From an uncultured Zetaproteobacteria bacterium (GTDB taxonomy: Bacteria; Pseudomonadota; Zetaproteobacteria; Mariprofundales; Mariprofundaceae), in contig CAMZLX010000053.1 in the NCBI GenBank assembly GCA_947311795.1, positions 1-18,187 on the forward strand: a DNA stretch of 18,187 nt, read 5' to 3'. Position 1 is the stretch's first letter. Each line of letters starts with the position of its first letter. The notes below the pieces were generated by a model. That model was given only the letters and a program-made list of their open reading frames with translations. It made no database searches and was not told the DNA's origin. Below are positions 16,348-18,187 of this stretch, piece by piece. The translations under genes were made by a program, and so were the position numbers.

Positions 16348-18187
16348 GATTGGCGTTCAACATTTTCTCAGCCAAGGCTTGCGCAGCCACATAATGAATT
16401 TTACCAGTGCCTAACAAAGGAACTTCTGAAACATATAAGAATTTACGCGGCACACCCAGCTCGCTTGCACCACGCTCATGTGCACATTGAATTAATGCTT
16501 TGCGGTTTGGGTTTTCCAATGTGCTCATCAAAATGATGCGCTCACCTTTGCCCGGGTCAGGGAATGCCAATGCAATATGTTCATAATCTGGCCAGCAATG
16601 TCTGCATAACTCTTCTGCCGCAGTGAGTGACACCATTTCCCCGGCAATTTTAGCAAAGCGTTTGGCGCGACCTTGTACGCTTAAGAAACCATCTTCATCA
16701 ATGGCAATAATATCGCCTGTATCATACCAGCCATCTTCGGGCGGCAGCAAAACACCAGGGTTATCGTGCATCAAATAACCTTTCATCACATTGGGTGCTT
16801 TGACAAACAAACGACCACCTTTAGAAATGCCAGGGACATGCTCTAAGCGATATTCTGTGCCAGGCATAAAGCGACCCACGGAGCGGGGTTTATAATGCAT
16901 GGGGGTGTTCACAGAAATGACAGGCGTGGTCTCCGTTGCGCCATAACCCTCAATAATTCGGACACCAAATTTATACATCCACATATCACGGGTTTCGTCT
17001 TGTAATTTCTCTGCACCTGCAACGGCATATTTCATGGTATGAAAATCGTAGGGGTTGGCATGTTTGGCATAAGCAGATAAAAATACATTGGTACCAAATA
17101 AAATGGTGGCATCAATATCGTAGGCAAATTCAGGAATGATTTTGTAGTGCAGCGGTGATGGGTAAAAGAATGTTTTAATGCCATTGAGTGTGGTCAGCAT
17201 GGAACCTGCAGTTAAACCAAACGAGTGGAAAAAAGGCAGGGCATTGAGGCAAATATCGTTGGTATTAAAAGGAATGCTAGCATTGATTTGTTCTATATTG
17301 GCAAGAATATTTTCGTGGGATAAAACCACGCCTTTTGGAATACCCTCGGAGCCCGATGTGAACAACACCACTGCAGCATCGCTGGAATCAACGTTTTTAA
17401 TAAGTCTGCGAACACCCATGGATGGGAACTTCGCCATGAATAAACCTTTGAGTTTATGAAACAAGGATAATTTCTCACGCAAGTCTTCCAGATATAAAAC
17501 ATCAGCGTTTTTCTCAATAGTTGCAATGAGAGGCTCCAGTTCGCCAGCTTCAATAAATTTACGAGAAGTAATCACAGTACGAATGGTTGCAGTCTCTAAT
17601 GCCGCAGTGGTGGCACTTTCACCCATGGTAAAGTTGAGCAATGCTGGCACCACACCTTTGGCTTGAAGAGCAAAAAAAGTAAGGTAGCAACCATTCACAT
17701 TGGGTAGCAACAAACCCACGCGCTCACCGTGTTTGAATGATTTGGGTAAAAGCTGCTGTAAGACCATGGTGCGGGTAAATACATTGCTGTATGTCAACGG
17801 CGTGCGTTCTAAATCTTCAATGATTTCATGGTCTTTACCGTGTGTGTCAGCGGCTTCTAAAAGCCTATCCCAAAGGCGAAGTTTGTAGTTTGATGTGCTG
17901 AAAATCATATCGCGCATCATATCTTCAAGTATTTGTGCGCCTTTCTTCCTACGCTCGCGGCTGCTTAAACCTGCTTCAAACTCCAGTTTTTTCGCGGGCA
18001 AAATATCCAGTGTAATTTTAGGGAATCTGCGTAGTTTTAATAAACCTTGCATACGTGAGAAATGGGAAAACTGCGCACCATTGATACGGATAGGAAGAAT
18101 GGAAGCATCGGCTTTGTCGGCAATCATGGCAGAGCCTGGGTAGACCTTCATGAGAGAACCTGTATTGCTGATGCGCCCTTCTGGGAA
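16337..18187 (-). CDS. aas: Bifunctional lysophospholipid acyltransferase / acyl-ACP synthetase (5' truncated)
   Basis: Aas recycles lysophospholipids. Its C-terminal half activates a fatty acid with ATP onto bound acyl carrier protein, and its N-terminal PlsC-type domain transfers the acyl group to lysophosphatidylethanolamine. The frame is open to the window edge, with 616 codons visible. The first visible residues are the PlsC block FPEGRISNTGSLMK, so the ATG at 18151 is internal. About 100 N-terminal residues, including the HxxxxD catalytic motif, should lie beyond the window (E. coli Aas has 719). Counting from the Met at 18151, the adenylate-forming motifs are TSGSEGIPKG at 265-274, EGYGATETTP at 401-410, YDTGD at 476-480, GRAKRFAKIAGE at 494-505 and the catalytic lysine K584 in GTGKIHY. 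lplT follows with an 11-base overlap. Confidence 0.95.
   Translation of the reverse strand, partial: FPEGRISNTGSLMKVYPGSAMIADKADASILPIRINGAQFSHFSRMQGLLKLRRFPKITLDILPAKKLEFEAGLSSRERRKKGAQILEDMMRDMIFSTSNYKLRLWDRLLEAADTHGKDHEIIEDLERTPLTYSNVFTRTMVLQQLLPKSFKHGERVGLLLPNVNGCYLTFFALQAKGVVPALLNFTMGESATTAALETATIRTVITSRKFIEAGELEPLIATIEKNADVLYLEDLREKLSLFHKLKGLFMAKFPSMGVRRLIKNVDSSDAAVVLFTSGSEGIPKGVVLSHENILANIEQINASIPFNTNDICLNALPFFHSFGLTAGSMLTTLNGIKTFFYPSPLHYKIIPEFAYDIDATILFGTNVFLSAYAKHANPYDFHTMKYAVAGAEKLQDETRDMWMYKFGVRIIEGYGATETTPVISVNTPMHYKPRSVGRFMPGTEYRLEHVPGISKGGRLFVKAPNVMKGYLMHDNPGVLLPPEDGWYDTGDIIAIDEDGFLSVQGRAKRFAKIAGEMVSLTAAEELCRHCWPDYEHIALAFPDPGKGERIILMSTLENPNRKALIQCAHERGASELGVPRKFLYVSEVPLLGTGKIHYVAAQALAEKMLNANHEK

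Noticed and set aside
18149..18151. ATG as the start of aas
   Set aside because: The frame continues upstream to the window edge and encodes FPEGRISNTGSL, a conserved acyltransferase block, so the ATG is internal and the gene is truncated by the window.

Overview
The window carries a conserved block of core bacterial genes from a Gram-negative proteobacterium, with moderate-to-low G+C by eye. Four things support this placement. RpoC has the SI3-type insertion in its trigger-loop region. RpoC also keeps E. coli numbering at its zinc cysteines (C70, C72) and its catalytic Asp triad (D460, D462, D464). The Rod wall-elongation genes lie in one tight operon. An aas-lplT lysophospholipid-recycling pair is present. 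I cannot fix the class. A lineage outside the Enterobacteria is likely, because mreB follows rpoC where E. coli has rpsL-rpsG-fusA-tuf. Zetaproteobacteria is a guess only.

Positions 1-9990 (+) hold the ribosomal protein/RNA polymerase cluster: the 3' half of rplA, an L10 autoregulatory leader, rplJ, rplL, an attenuator-like hairpin, rpoB and rpoC. A strong intrinsic terminator closes it at 9961-9986. The L10 leader can be folded by hand into the stacked-helix and asymmetric-bulge architecture known to bind the L10-L12 complex.

Positions 10033-15190 (+) hold the elongasome operon mreB-mreC-mreD-mrdA-rodA. All four junctions overlap (4, 1, 17 and 4 nt), so the genes are probably translationally coupled. 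Together they make the actin-like scaffold MreB, its membrane partners MreC and MreD, the transpeptidase PBP2 and the SEDS glycosyltransferase RodA.

Positions 15187-18187 (-) hold a convergent operon: aas (acyltransferase/acyl-ACP synthetase, 5' end beyond the window) followed by lplT (lysophospholipid flippase). Its last stop codon overlaps the rodA stop codon, and I see no terminator between the two convergent operons.

I found no mobile element, CRISPR array, tRNA, rRNA or prophage trace, and no gene-free stretch over 300 bases. I see no convincing undescribed system. The points worth a second look are the regulatory RNA elements, the rpoC-to-mreB junction and the terminator-free convergent overlap.
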